Source: CAVQRC01 sp963715045 (GTDB lineage: Bacteria > Planctomycetota > Planctomycetia > Pirellulales > Lacipirellulaceae). Taken from it: a stretch of 58,042 nt of DNA. The stretch covers positions 1 to 58,042 of the forward strand of contig CAVQRC010000037.1 of NCBI GenBank assembly GCA_963715045.1, written 5' to 3'. Below are positions 1 through 8,813 of this stretch, in pieces (the stretch's first letter is position 1; every line of letters begins with the position of its first letter). The notes beneath the pieces are model-generated. The model did no database searches, was not told the origin of the DNA, and saw only the letters and a program-made list of their open reading frames with translations. Made by a program: the position numbers and the translations under genes.

Positions 1-1038
1 GAGTGCGGCCTGCATCACGACCAGGTCATTAAGATCCGTGATCCCGTCGAAGTTGAGATCGCCTGCGGCATGCGAGTTGAGGTCGCCGACGAGCAGCGGC
101 CCCACCTGGTTCTCGAATTGCCAGCCGGCAATGAAGGCGGCTTTGTCGTCGTCGTCGAACACACCGTCGTTGGTGACGTCCCCAGCCACGCCGCTGAGCA
201 CCGCGGCGGCGAACTCGTTCTCGGTGGCGAAGTCGAAGTCGCCATAGTCGGCGGCCGAATTCGAGCCGATCACGAACAGCGTGAGGTCGTCGAGGATGCC
301 GCTGTAGAACTCTTCACTGCCGCCAGTGAAGATCTGGTCGTCCCCTCCCGTGTTGGCACCGAGGACGAGTTCCGCCACGTCGTCGCCGTTGTAACCCCCG
401 GCAGCGGCAGCGACGGCAACCCCATCGACGAACATCCGCGAACCGCCCGCCGGTCCCTGTGGTCGGACCACCATGATGTGTCGCCAGGTTCCGGTAGTTG
501 CCGCGACTCCCGAATCGTAGTTCCCGCCGCCGTATCGCATCGAGTAGTTGCCGCTCTCATTGATCCGCACGCCGTGCTGATTGGTATCCATCACGAGCGT
601 CTGGGCGACCGTGGAAGCGGGCCGCGCCCATAACTGGAGTCCCCGATCAGTGATGCCGGTGTAGTCGACGATACCTCCCTGCTCAATCGACGAGATGGAC
701 GTCTCGGGCAAGCCGAGACGAAACGTCCGCAAATACTGCTCCTGAGCGGCATCGAACTCGATGCCGAGTCCACCGCCGCCGTCAGGCCGTCCGGTGATCG
801 TGGCGTAGGTGGCATTACTTCCAACATTGGTGAACGGCTGGATGTGGACCAATTGCTGAACGCCAGTCTGCCCCACGCTGTCGCGGGTGACGCCCGTGCC
901 GCCCGAGCCGACAGGAATTCCAGCCACAGCACCTTCGGCCGGATCGTCACCGAGTTGGTAGTCGCGATCGACGGTGGAAGCGTGCACGGGTACCGCTGAA
1001 AGACAGAAAAACCAGAGTATGTTGTGCGAGATTTTCAT
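1..1038 (-). CDS. Secreted LamG-like/dockerin-repeat protein (3' end outside window)
   Basis: The frame is open from an ATG at 1038 to the window edge (346 codons, no stop). The N-terminus is a signal peptide (MKISHNILWFFCLSAVPVHA). Residues about 70-280 read as a LamG/ConA-like jellyroll: an LQLWARPAS strand, then WRHIMVVRPQ, MFVDGVAV, LVLGANTGGDDQ and FYSGILDDLTLF, the usual order of LamG strands. After this come two Asp-rich dockerin-like segments (DVTNDGVFDDDDKAAF and DLNFDGITDLNDLVV). In planctomycetes such proteins normally end in a PEP-CTERM anchor, which would lie beyond position 1. This is an extracellular binding or adhesion protein of unknown ligand. It is the last visible gene of a minus-strand run of secreted proteins. 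Confidence 0.75.
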   Translation of the reverse strand, partial: MKISHNILWFFCLSAVPVHASTVDRDYQLGDDPAEGAVAGIPVGSGGTGVTRDSVGQTGVQQLVHIQPFTNVGSNATYATITGRPDGGGGLGIEFDAAQEQYLRTFRLGLPETSISSIEQGGIVDYTGITDRGLQLWARPASTVAQTLVMDTNQHGVRINESGNYSMRYGGGNYDSGVAATTGTWRHIMVVRPQGPAGGSRMFVDGVAVAAAAGGYNGDDVAELVLGANTGGDDQIFTGGSEEFYSGILDDLTLFVIGSNSAADYGDFDFATENEFAAAVLSGVAGDVTNDGVFDDDDKAAFIAGWQFENQVGPLLVGDLNSHAAGDLNFDGITDLNDLVVMQAAL

Positions 1039-1069
1039 CGCTTCGTCCTCGAATGGAAATGCCGGTAGT

Positions 1070-2504
1070 TCAACTCTGCGTGGCACACTGGCACGGGGAC
1101 TCCAGTTGCGAATCGCGTGTCTTTCGGAACGCGGCGAGGCCAGCGAGTCCGATCCCGACCATGAAGATCGCCGCCGGCTCGGGCACCGCGGCCGCCGCGG
1201 CGCCCCCGCCGCCCACATAACGAACGAAACCGGTGATGAGGGAACTGGTCCCGCTCGGCTGGGCAACGGTCCTGAACTGGGACTGCCAGGTGAGAAAGTC
1301 ATCGCCGTCGACGGCGCCATCGCCATTGGTATCGCCCTGATTGGAAGTGGCGATGTTGTTGACCCCATCAAAGACACCAAAGCCGCTCTGCCAGATCAGG
1401 AAGTCATCGCCATCGACGCTCCCGTTCTTGTCGAAGTCCGCATCGAGGAGGGCCGGTGATCCGCTCACCAGGCCATAGCGAAAGACGAGATCCCGGGCGT
1501 CGACGGTCGTGTCATAGGCGTTGCCGAGACTCAACCCGGCAGCGTCGTTGACGCGGCTGGCGCCGGTCAGGTACGACTCCGACAGCACACCGGCAGCACT
1601 CCCACCGGCCTCCTCCCAGCCGTTTCCGGATCCGTTGCCTGCCGGAAAACCTGCGGCGTTCTGATCCTGAAAACTGTTCCAGCTCGAGTCCGCCGGGTTC
1701 AAGGAATCTTCGCCGCTGAGTATCTCGTAGTAATCGATCCAGATACCGTCGCCCGTCTGGTTGCGGAGCGTGACGGCTCCCGTATCGGCGTTGACCTCGA
1801 GAAACATCAATCGGTTGGCAGCGTTGGTGACCTGGAAATCGACGACGTCGACGTAGCCGTCATGGTTTCCGCCCGAGACATCGGGCACAATTTCGACTTC
1901 CACCGCGACCGTTGCGGCAGGAATCAATCCCGCCACGGAATCCTGACCCCAGTTTCGCTGGGTGGGATCGCTCGAGTTGCCGAGGCCGGCCACAAACGCC
2001 GCCCCGCCGGTCTCCCCACGATCGAGTTCGTTCCCGCCGGAGTCGAGAAAGCGGACTCGAACCCGTGACGCGTCGCCCTGCGTGCGAAAGGTGCTGAAAT
2101 AGCCGCTCAGGTCGTAGGCGGCCTCGCCGCTGGGGATCAATCCGCCCACAGCACCCGAATCGAGACTGATCGTCTGAGCGATGTCAGCCTGTCCGGCAGT
2201 CGTGTTGAAACCGCCCGTGTAATGGTACAGCTCGGAGCCGGGGGGAACGTTGGTTCCGCTGTAGCCTTGGCTGTAGCTATAGACGAAGTTGTCGTCGTCC
2301 GGGTTGCCGTCGAGCCCCGTATCGGCCCAGTCAATGAGGGCCAGCGACTCGAACGGGCCGACCGTGTTGACGTCGACATTCTCGAAGCTGGGATCGACGA
2401 CAAGGTTGGTATCGAGTGCTTGGCCTACGGCCATGGCCGGGGACATCAGTCCTCCGACGAGAAGAGCGGCGACTCAGCTTGCGACGCCAGTTGGTGATTT
2501 TCAT
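1070..2504 (-). CDS. PEP-CTERM secreted protein with dockerin-like repeats (frame break in signal peptide)
   Basis: The main frame runs from about 2474 to 1070. It ends with a PEP-CTERM sorting signal (VPEPAAIFMVGIGLAGLAAF followed by RK) for exosortase processing. Two EF-hand-like dockerin segments precede it (DADFDKNGSVDGDDFLIW and DTNGDGAVDGDDFLTW). The annotated start is ATG 2504, preceded by GGAG, giving MKITNWRRKL, the same start as two paralogous proteins at 4000 and 7975. About 10 codons in, the frame must shift to read VAALLVGGLMSPAMA, the rest of a good signal peptide. One base around 2474 is therefore wrong or mutated. If the break is real, translation could only restart at ATG 2446 without a full signal peptide. 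The function is unknown; the product is an extracellular anchored protein. Confidence 0.75.
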
Positions 2505-2578
2505 GAGTATGCTCCGCGATGTGGTCGATGCTTGGGTTCAGTCGCAATCCGAGCCGTGATCCGAGAGGTCATGAGAGT

Positions 2579-4000
2579 TCATCCGGACTCGCGGCGACGG
2601 ATTCCGCCCGTAGCGACCAGGACGCTGACGATCAGCACGGTCGCCGCTCCCGGCTCAGGGCACTCCGGCCAGCATGGCGGCAAACGCTCCCGCCCCATTC
2701 GCGGCGTCGAACGTATTCTTGAAGGCGACGAAGTCGGGATGGTTGTTGAGGCCGTCTCCCGTGAGATCGCCGGCACGGTACGCCTCGGCCAGCGAAAGCC
2801 CCGACAGGTCGGCATGCTGATTACCGCGGAGAATGTCCCAGTCGTCGCTGTCGATGTTGCCGTCCACGTCGAGGTCGGCGAACGCGAATGCCGCGTCGTC
2901 ATTGCCGCTGAAGTTCAGCAGCCCGCCGATGACGGTGCCATTGGAGATGTACTGAAACTCCAGATCCTCGGTGGGATTCTGAATCCAGGCCCCGCCGCTG
3001 GAGAGATTGATCGTCTGGCCCTGAGCGAGCGACGTGCCGAGCCCCGAGTCGAGATCACCCTCGCTGAGATCGCCGTTCGCGTCGGCCGCCGTCAATTCCG
3101 TCCAGACATGAGATGCGTCGACCGAGCCGCTGTTGTCGGCGTCGTAGTTGTCGGCGATCGAAAGCCAGTTATCGGGATCAAGCGCCTCAAAAGCAGACGT
3201 GATCGAGTAGCCCGAAATGTTGACATCGCTGCCCGTGTTGTTGCGGATCGTGATCGCGCCCGTATCTCGGTCGATGGAGGCATCAAGCGTGGGAAAGAAA
3301 GCCACCGTGTCGGACGTGACGGCGACGTCGTCGAATGCAGGCATCTCCCCGCCCGTAGAAGGCGATCCCAATCGGGCTGCCGGCAACCTCGGCTGTGGCC
3401 GTGTAGTTGATACCGACCTGCGTCCATTCAGATCCGCCACTGCGGTTGAAGCCGGCGAAGGCATCGGGAAAGCCGACACCGTTGATTGATGTACCTGCCA
3501 GGCCGTCCTGTTCGAACGAGGCCGCATACAGGGAGTCGTTGTCGAAGAACCCGGCGATCGGATCGGGTACGGCGTTTGAACCGTCGAAGATATACATCCA
3601 GATCCGGTCTGTGCCATCCGGACCACCGCCTGAAGCGGAATCGTTGTCCCCCTGCGTGTAGAGCGAGAAGTTGTAGGTTCGGCCAGCCACGAACGTGTCG
3701 GAGAGGACCTGCCAGTTGTAGCTCGCAAAGCCGTGCAACGCCTGATCGCCGGTCCGTGGCGTCGGCCGCCGAGCCGCTGTCATAGGTGCTGCTGTACCAC
3801 CAGTTGCCGTTCGATTCCCAGGCGGTGTCGGGCGGTCCATCGAAATACGAATAGCCGGCCTCGGCCACGGGTGTGTCGTCGAAGCTCGGATCGCCGACGA
3901 GATGGTTGATCTGTTGCGCCATCACCGCTGTGCTCGAACAGCACAGGCCGCCCGCGATCAGAGCCTGGGCAATTCGCCTGCGTAGATTGGTGACTTTCAT
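2579..4000 (-). CDS. PEP-CTERM secreted protein, paralog of the 7975 gene, with three frame breaks
   Basis: ATG 4000 has a strong ribosome site (GGAGG, 4010-4014 on the complement) and gives MKVTNLRRRIAQALIAGG, a signal peptide. The protein then follows the 254-residue protein at 7975-8739 almost residue by residue (DTAWES.GNWWY, PTPRTGDQALHG, NWQVL.DTF, FNRSGGSEWT, GIAFYGRGDA). This holds only if single extra bases near 3772, 3339 and 2657 are skipped. Beyond the shared part it carries about 230 extra residues with dockerin-like Asp-rich segments (DLDVDGNIDSDDWDIL, DLTGDGLNNHPDFVAF) and ends in PEPGAATVLIVSVL, a PEP-CTERM tail. Corrected length is about 473 residues. The gene is either broken or, more likely, affected by consensus errors. 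No catalytic motif is seen. Confidence 0.7.
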
Positions 4001-4079
4001 AAGTCGTTTCCTCCAAGATGCCTTGAGGTTGACTCTCACCATGGGTGTTGGAAACACCGCGGCCCGCAGTCGTTGACTT

Positions 4080-5126
4080 CTATTCAAGCACGCCCCCACC
4101 GGCTGGCGGGCAGTTGCTTCCGACATTGCCGTCGTTGCGGGTGCCGAGATTCGACAACAGGCAGGGGTCAACGGTATCTTCGAGGAACCTCACCGAAGCA
4201 TCGACATACAGGAAGTTGGCCCCCGCCGGATGATGGCTCCGCCAACTGCAACCGGCCTGCCAGTTGTCGATACTGGGGATCATGCTCAGGTACGGGGTGT
4301 TGATGCCCCAGACGGTCGAGGCGACCGACCAGGAACTCATCCACTGCATCTGGTCGCGGCATCCCTCTTCGCCGGAACTGGCTTCGGCAAAGTGCGTCTC
4401 TCCGACGTGAAGTGTATTCGAGGCCCCATCCGGGACCCGCCGCATCGAGAGTTCATTGGGCCACATGTCCATCATCCCGGGCCCATCGGGGTTGTGGCCA
4501 TGAAAGAATCCGCGCCCGCCACCCCCAGGGACGTTCCCGAAGTCGCAGGGACAGGAAGGGCCGACGCACAACCCGCAACCCTGGGGCCGTCCCCAGTCGG
4601 CCGGGCCCGTAGCGACCGGGCCCGCGTTACCGAAATACGACGCGATCGCCGCAGTCGTCGGACCGGACCACGACGCCATGCCCGACTTGATCAGTGGAGT
4701 CACTTCGCTTGGACAGATGTACTCGGCAATCACCGTCTGCTGCAGGGGTGACTGCTCCCACGCCCGAACCGGATAACAGCCTGTCGTCACGCTCGCATTT
4801 GCGAGGGGAGCGATCTGGTCGTAGGTCGCCTGGTTCTCGAGATACGGAAGCAGCATCGTCCGCCAGGTCTGCGGGTGCCGCGGATGAGGCACGCCGGCTT
4901 CGCAGTCACCATCGGCCGCCCCGTAGGGAAACGTCTGATGCGCGGAATGATAGTTGTGGAGGGCGACGCCGATCTGGTGCAGGTTGTTGACGCAACCCGT
5001 GCGACGGGCAGCTTCGCGGGCCTGCTGGACCGCCGGCAGCAGCAATGCCACCAGGATCCCGATGATGGCGATGACCACGAGTAATTCGACCAGCGTGAAG
5101 CCGGGACGAAGTGCGTTACGGTTCAT
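4080..5126 (-). CDS. DUF1559 family pilin-like secreted protein
   Basis: Start ATG 5126 puts the prepilin-type N-terminus at residues 9-30 (GFTLVELLVVIAIIG), a class III signal cleaved by a prepilin peptidase and used as a membrane helix. QQAREAARRTGCVNNLHQIG follows, the hallmark of DUF1559 proteins, which are greatly expanded in planctomycetes. The C-terminus has the usual HHPAGANFLYVDASVRFL block. Length is 348 residues, normal for the family. The small lipoprotein gene 5244-5705 lies just upstream on the same strand, the standard planctomycetal pairing; the same pair occurs in opposite gene order at 38016-39529. The family's role is not established, but it is probably a surface or pseudopilus component. 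Confidence 0.92.
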   Translation of the reverse strand: MNRNALRPGFTLVELLVVIAIIGILVALLLPAVQQAREAARRTGCVNNLHQIGVALHNYHSAHQTFPYGAADGDCEAGVPHPRHPQTWRTMLLPYLENQATYDQIAPLANASVTTGCYPVRAWEQSPLQQTVIAEYICPSEVTPLIKSGMASWSGPTTAAIASYFGNAGPVATGPADWGRPQGCGLCVGPSCPCDFGNVPGGGGRGFFHGHNPDGPGMMDMWPNELSMRRVPDGASNTLHVGETHFAEASSGEEGCRDQMQWMSSWSVASTVWGINTPYLSMIPSIDNWQAGCSWRSHHPAGANFLYVDASVRFLEDTVDPCLLSNLGTRNDGNVGSNCPPAGGGVLE

Positions 5127-5243
5127 TGGTTCGCTCCGTTTCCATGCCGCCGATACGCCACGGTGGCTGCAGGCTCTTACTTGATCACGTTCGCACCTGG
5201 AGACTGAGGCGAGTCCTCGCTCGAATCGGGGCGAAGGCATTAC

Positions 5244-5705
5244 TTAATCGACTAGTTCGATGCGTTTGAAACCCGAGTGATCCTCATCCACCTTGTCTGT
5301 GAGCCCCGACGTCGCCCCATCGGCGTATTTTTCCGGAATGATGAAGCCCCGTTCGATCTTCCCGCCGGCCGCCTCGCGTTCCTCGCGACTCATCGGCTCC
5401 CCCGGATGGGGCTCGTAGGCATAAATGGCAATCTGATAGTCTCCCCGCATCACGCCATCATTCTTCTTCAGGGTCATCAACGTGAACTGACCTTTCGGAC
5501 CGATGGGCCCGGTGGCCTGCCGCCCGCCAGGTTGGGCAGGTAGGTAAATCACGGTCCCCTCGGTCAACGGTTCGCCGTTGTAAAGCACTTCACCTTCGAT
5601 CGGGACGAGGTTGGGCAATGAGTCTCCGCCGCAACCTGTGATTCCCACCGCGGCCAACACGATCGCGATGCTTGAGCAGATTGTCCTGCGGTCGGTGACC
5701 CTCAT
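5244..5705 (-). CDS. Small lipoprotein with carboxypeptidase-regulatory-like fold
   Basis: ATG 5705 gives a 153-residue protein with a lipoprotein signal: hydrophobic stretch ICSSIAIVLAAVG followed by ITGC, so Cys at about residue 25 would be lipidated. The body VPIEGEVLYNGEPLTEGTVI resembles the Ig-like carboxypeptidase-regulatory module found in planctomycetal lipoproteins that sit beside DUF1559 genes. A longer reading frame begins at 5813, but the residues before 5705 look like non-coding sequence. It probably shares a transcript with the DUF1559 gene 117 bp downstream. The function is unknown; outer-membrane or periplasmic location is inferred from the lipobox. Confidence 0.88.
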   Translation of the reverse strand: MRVTDRRTICSSIAIVLAAVGITGCGGDSLPNLVPIEGEVLYNGEPLTEGTVIYLPAQPGGRQATGPIGPKGQFTLMTLKKNDGVMRGDYQIAIYAYEPHPGEPMSREEREAAGGKIERGFIIPEKYADGATSGLTDKVDEDHSGFKRIELVD

Positions 5706-5841
5706 ACGATTCGTTCCTGATGTGCGACGTCGTGGATGCGACGCCACCAAATCCTTGTAACAAGGATTGATGGTGAAATGATGAAGACGGATGGCAGGAT
5801 GATTCAGTTTCAACGAATTGACGAGTCGGACCTGGCTTCAG

Positions 5842-7155
5842 CTACTGACTGCCCTGACCATGAACGAGATTGAGCAGAGTTCTGGCACAGTCCTTAAGTT
5901 CCCGGGCGAGCGTGGCCTCGCGGGGGATTTTGCCGCATCGCACCGAGCTTTTTTGCGCAGCCAGCCTTCCGCGACGGCGTCCTGCAACGATCCCAACGAC
6001 CGCTTGGATGGCGAGCCCTAGCGTCGACGGCTCGGGGACTCGGCCGCGGCCGATCCCGGAGAAATCGAGCGGTGCCGTTCCCCCGAATTCAATCAGCCCC
6101 TGCTGCATGAGGGCGACATCCGCGAGATCTACCACGCCGCTGATGTCGAGATCGCCGTGCAGGTAGCTTTCGAGACCGGGCGGGTCGAACCGTACGAGCC
6201 AGTTCTCGACCAGGATATCGGCGTCGAGCTGATCGACGGATTCATCGAGGTTGACGTCGCCGAGAATTCCCGGCAACGCGACGGGGACGTCGAATCGTGC
6301 AACCACAGCGCGATGATCCGAGGGATACGGTGCCACCACGATGTCGGAGAACTCGGGCCGCTGACCAATGAGCTCGACCTCCTCAACGACGACACCCTGG
6401 CCGGCGTGATACACGATGTCGATTCGATCGAGGACCTCGTCCTGGTCGATCCATGGAGCAGGGGTTCCAGGCGTCCAGGTGTTCGCGGGATCGGCCACCG
6501 GGTCGGGCCGGACGGCGCGGAGCGAATCGGTGAAACCGGCATCGATCACCGCCTGCGATGTCGGCCAGGCAACCTCGCGGCCGAAATGCAGTCCGGCGTT
6601 GGCGGCCTGGCTGGTCCAGTCCAGATGCGACGGCTCGTTGAAGTCGCCGACGAAAAACAACGGCTCTCCGGCCGCCAGGATTGGCTCCATCGTCTGCAGC
6701 ACCGCCGCATTCGCTGCACCCCGCGTACTTCGCGCGGTCGCAATCAGCTGAGCCTCGGTGAGATTCGGGTTGTCGCGGAGGTCGTACGGCCCGTAGGGAT
6801 ACGCCGCGTAGTGCACGTTGAACAGATAGGCTCGCTCGTCGATACCGATCTGAAACTCGATGCCGCCCGCGAAGGTGTCGGTAATCGGAAAGCGACTCAA
6901 AAAAGCAATGTCGTTACTGGCGACATGAACGTGGTAGCCAAGCATCTCGGCCAGTTGGACCGCCGCACCCGACTGCTCCTGCAACCCGACCACGTCGGCG
7001 CCGCCCGCTTGAATCACCGCGGCCGTCTGGCTGAGCGGCTGGCCCGATGCGGCTCCCCCCACCCAGATGTTGTAGCTCATGACGTCCAGCTCGAGGCCAT
7101 AGGCCGGCACGGAAAGAATGCCACAAACGAAAAGTGGCAACGTGAATCGAAGCAT
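5842..7155 (-). CDS. Secreted endonuclease/exonuclease/phosphatase protein with dockerin repeats and PEP-CTERM
   Basis: The signal peptide (MLRFTLPLFVCGILSVPAYG) is followed by an EEP (DNase I-like) domain at about residues 22-290. The canonical motifs are present: MSYNIWVGG, GLQE (metal-binding Glu), GDFNEPSHLDW, DRIDIVYH and SDHRAVVA with the catalytic His. Two dockerin-like repeats follow (DVNLDESVDQLDADIL and DLDISGVVDLADVALM), then a PEP-CTERM segment at about residue 373 (VPEPSTLGLAIQAVVGIVAG plus RRR). The product probably hydrolyses phosphodiesters or phosphomonoesters outside the cell. Oddly, about 42 residues follow the arginine cluster, where PEP-CTERM proteins normally stop at once. 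An A6 run lies in this tail (5949-5954), so a missed stop from an indel is possible. Confidence 0.88.
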   Translation of the reverse strand: MLRFTLPLFVCGILSVPAYGLELDVMSYNIWVGGAASGQPLSQTAAVIQAGGADVVGLQEQSGAAVQLAEMLGYHVHVASNDIAFLSRFPITDTFAGGIEFQIGIDERAYLFNVHYAAYPYGPYDLRDNPNLTEAQLIATARSTRGAANAAVLQTMEPILAAGEPLFFVGDFNEPSHLDWTSQAANAGLHFGREVAWPTSQAVIDAGFTDSLRAVRPDPVADPANTWTPGTPAPWIDQDEVLDRIDIVYHAGQGVVVEEVELIGQRPEFSDIVVAPYPSDHRAVVARFDVPVALPGILGDVNLDESVDQLDADILVENWLVRFDPPGLESYLHGDLDISGVVDLADVALMQQGLIEFGGTAPLDFSGIGRGRVPEPSTLGLAIQAVVGIVAGRRRGRLAAQKSSVRCGKIPREATLARELKDCARTLLNLVHGQGSQ

Positions 7156-7244
7156 TGGATCGTGTGCAGGGGTCGGCGGAAGCGGTCACACCTCACATCG
7201 TGACCCTATCAATCTTTCGAATCCTCGTCAAAGCGACGAGCCCC

Positions 7245-7783
7245 TCATCCCCGTCCGTAGCCGAGTTGGTCGATCAACGGCTCGAGGCGATCCAGCACCG
7301 GCTCAAGCTGTCGTTGGTAGTTCTTCCAGCGGCTCATGGCCGTCCGATAAACAGGTTGGGCGACGGCGTCGTAACTCGGCGAGACAACGTGTTTTTCGGC
7401 CGTTCGATCGCGATAGGCCAGCATGGCTGAATCCCAGCCGAGGCCCATCGCCTTAGTCACCCGACGCGCAACGGCCGCCATGTTGTCGACCGCATCCTCG
7501 TAGCGAACTTCGACCCACCTGACCGGAATCATCTCCCGCATCCGCAGCCACGCCCCGATATCGAGGGCGTACCGTTCGACCGTGCGCTCCAGCGACAGGA
7601 AGCAGACGCTGACAGCGAACGAACGACTTGCCTCGATCAGCAGCGAGCATCGCGGGGACTGGCACGGACGGCAGCCGAGTACTTCGCAAGGGCCTGTTCG
7701 AATTGACGCCGCTCCCACAGGGCCCGAGCGGCGGCCATGTCGGGCCCCCTACCGCGTGTGGGAGCTCGTTTCTTTCGCGGCAC
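7245..7783 (-). pseudogene. Internally deleted TPR-sulfotransferase remnant
   Basis: The ends match the intact-length paralog at 8814-10423 but the middle is missing. From GTG 7783 the reading PRKKRAPTRGRGPD leads into one TPR helix pair (MAAARALWERRQFEQALAKY). A one-base frame break near 7652 is needed to continue as LIEASRSFA. The sequence then jumps directly to VSVCFLSLERTVERYA, WVEVRYEDAVDN and QPVYRTAMSRWKNY, which are the last 120 residues of the sulfotransferase domain. About 300 residues, including the other TPRs, the PAPS 5'-phosphosulfate loop and the 3'-phosphate site, are absent, so the product cannot be an active sulfotransferase. Either a genuine deletion pseudogene or an assembly collapse between repeats would explain it. 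Confidence 0.7.
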
Positions 7784-7974
7784 GTTATTGGCTCCGACTG
7801 AGTCCTGTGACCCCCCCGTCGCCCGCTCCGCTGCGGCGTTGGCAACTGAAAAAAATGAAAACCATTGCAATCGTCACGCGGATGGGCCAGCATATGGGCG
7901 GAATTGCACCAATTATGACTCCCGGCACGGCACGAACATCACCCGTCGATGAGACCATCTGAGGAGACGTCCGA

Positions 7975-8739
7975 ATGAAAGTCACCAATTTACGCCGCAC
8001 TCTGGCCGCGGCACTCGTCGCCGGCGGAATGTTTGTTGGCGGGTCTTCTGCAGTGGCCCAGACAATCGATCACTTCGTCGGCGATGCGAGTTTTGACGAT
8101 ACGCCGGTGGACGCAGGGCTCGGCTACTCGTATTTCGACGGGCCGCCCGACACCGCGTGGGAGTCGACTGGCAACTGGTGGTACAACAGCACCTATGATC
8201 CGGGCCGCCGGCCGACACCCCGAACCGGGGATCAGGCCCTGCACGGCGGGGCCGATTACAACTGGCAGGTTCTCGGGGACACTTTTGAAACCGGCCATAC
8301 CTATAACCTCAGCATGTACGTGCAGGGAGATTCAGACGCCGTAGACGCGGGGGATGCCGGCACCGATCGGGTTTGGGTGTACATTTTCAACGGTTCAAAC
8401 GCCGTACCCGATCCGCTCGACGGTTTCTTCGACGACGAATCCCTGTACGCCGCTTCATTCGAACAGGACGGTACCGCCGGGACGACCATCGGAGGCGTCG
8501 GCTTCACGGATCCGTTCTCCGGTTTCAACCGCAGCGGGGGATCCGAGTGGACCAAGGTCGGAATCAATTTCACCGCCGGGCCGGGCGTTGCGGGCAATCA
8601 GATCGGGATTGCCTTCTATGGCCGCGGCGACGCCGCCTTCGATGACGTCTCGGTAACTTCGGTAATCCCCGAGCCGTCGACCGTGGTGCTGGCCGGATTG
8701 ATGTTCGCCGGAGGCATCTCGCTGCTTCGCAGACGGTAA
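7975..8739 (+). CDS. PEP-CTERM secreted protein (intact member of the MKVTN family)
   Basis: A single open frame of 254 residues starts at an ATG preceded by GAGGAGAC. Residues 1-28 form a signal peptide (MKVTNLRRTLAAALVAGGMF). The body is rich in Trp, Tyr, Gly and Asp and looks like an all-beta carbohydrate-binding type fold, although I cannot assign a named family. The C-terminus (IPEPSTVVLAGLMFAGG then LLRRR) is a standard PEP-CTERM signal. It is a close paralog of the longer gene at 2579-4000 and shows what that gene should look like without its frame breaks. It lies divergently from the deleted sulfotransferase remnant and directly upstream of the full TPR-sulfotransferase. Confidence 0.88.
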   Translation: MKVTNLRRTLAAALVAGGMFVGGSSAVAQTIDHFVGDASFDDTPVDAGLGYSYFDGPPDTAWESTGNWWYNSTYDPGRRPTPRTGDQALHGGADYNWQVLGDTFETGHTYNLSMYVQGDSDAVDAGDAGTDRVWVYIFNGSNAVPDPLDGFFDDESLYAASFEQDGTAGTTIGGVGFTDPFSGFNRSGGSEWTKVGINFTAGPGVAGNQIGIAFYGRGDAAFDDVSVTSVIPEPSTVVLAGLMFAGGISLLRRR

Positions 8740-8813
8740 CGATCACCTGCAGCCGAATACACTGCGTCGGCCGCATCTTGTTTTCGGCGTCCATCGGGCT
8801 CACGATGGACGCC

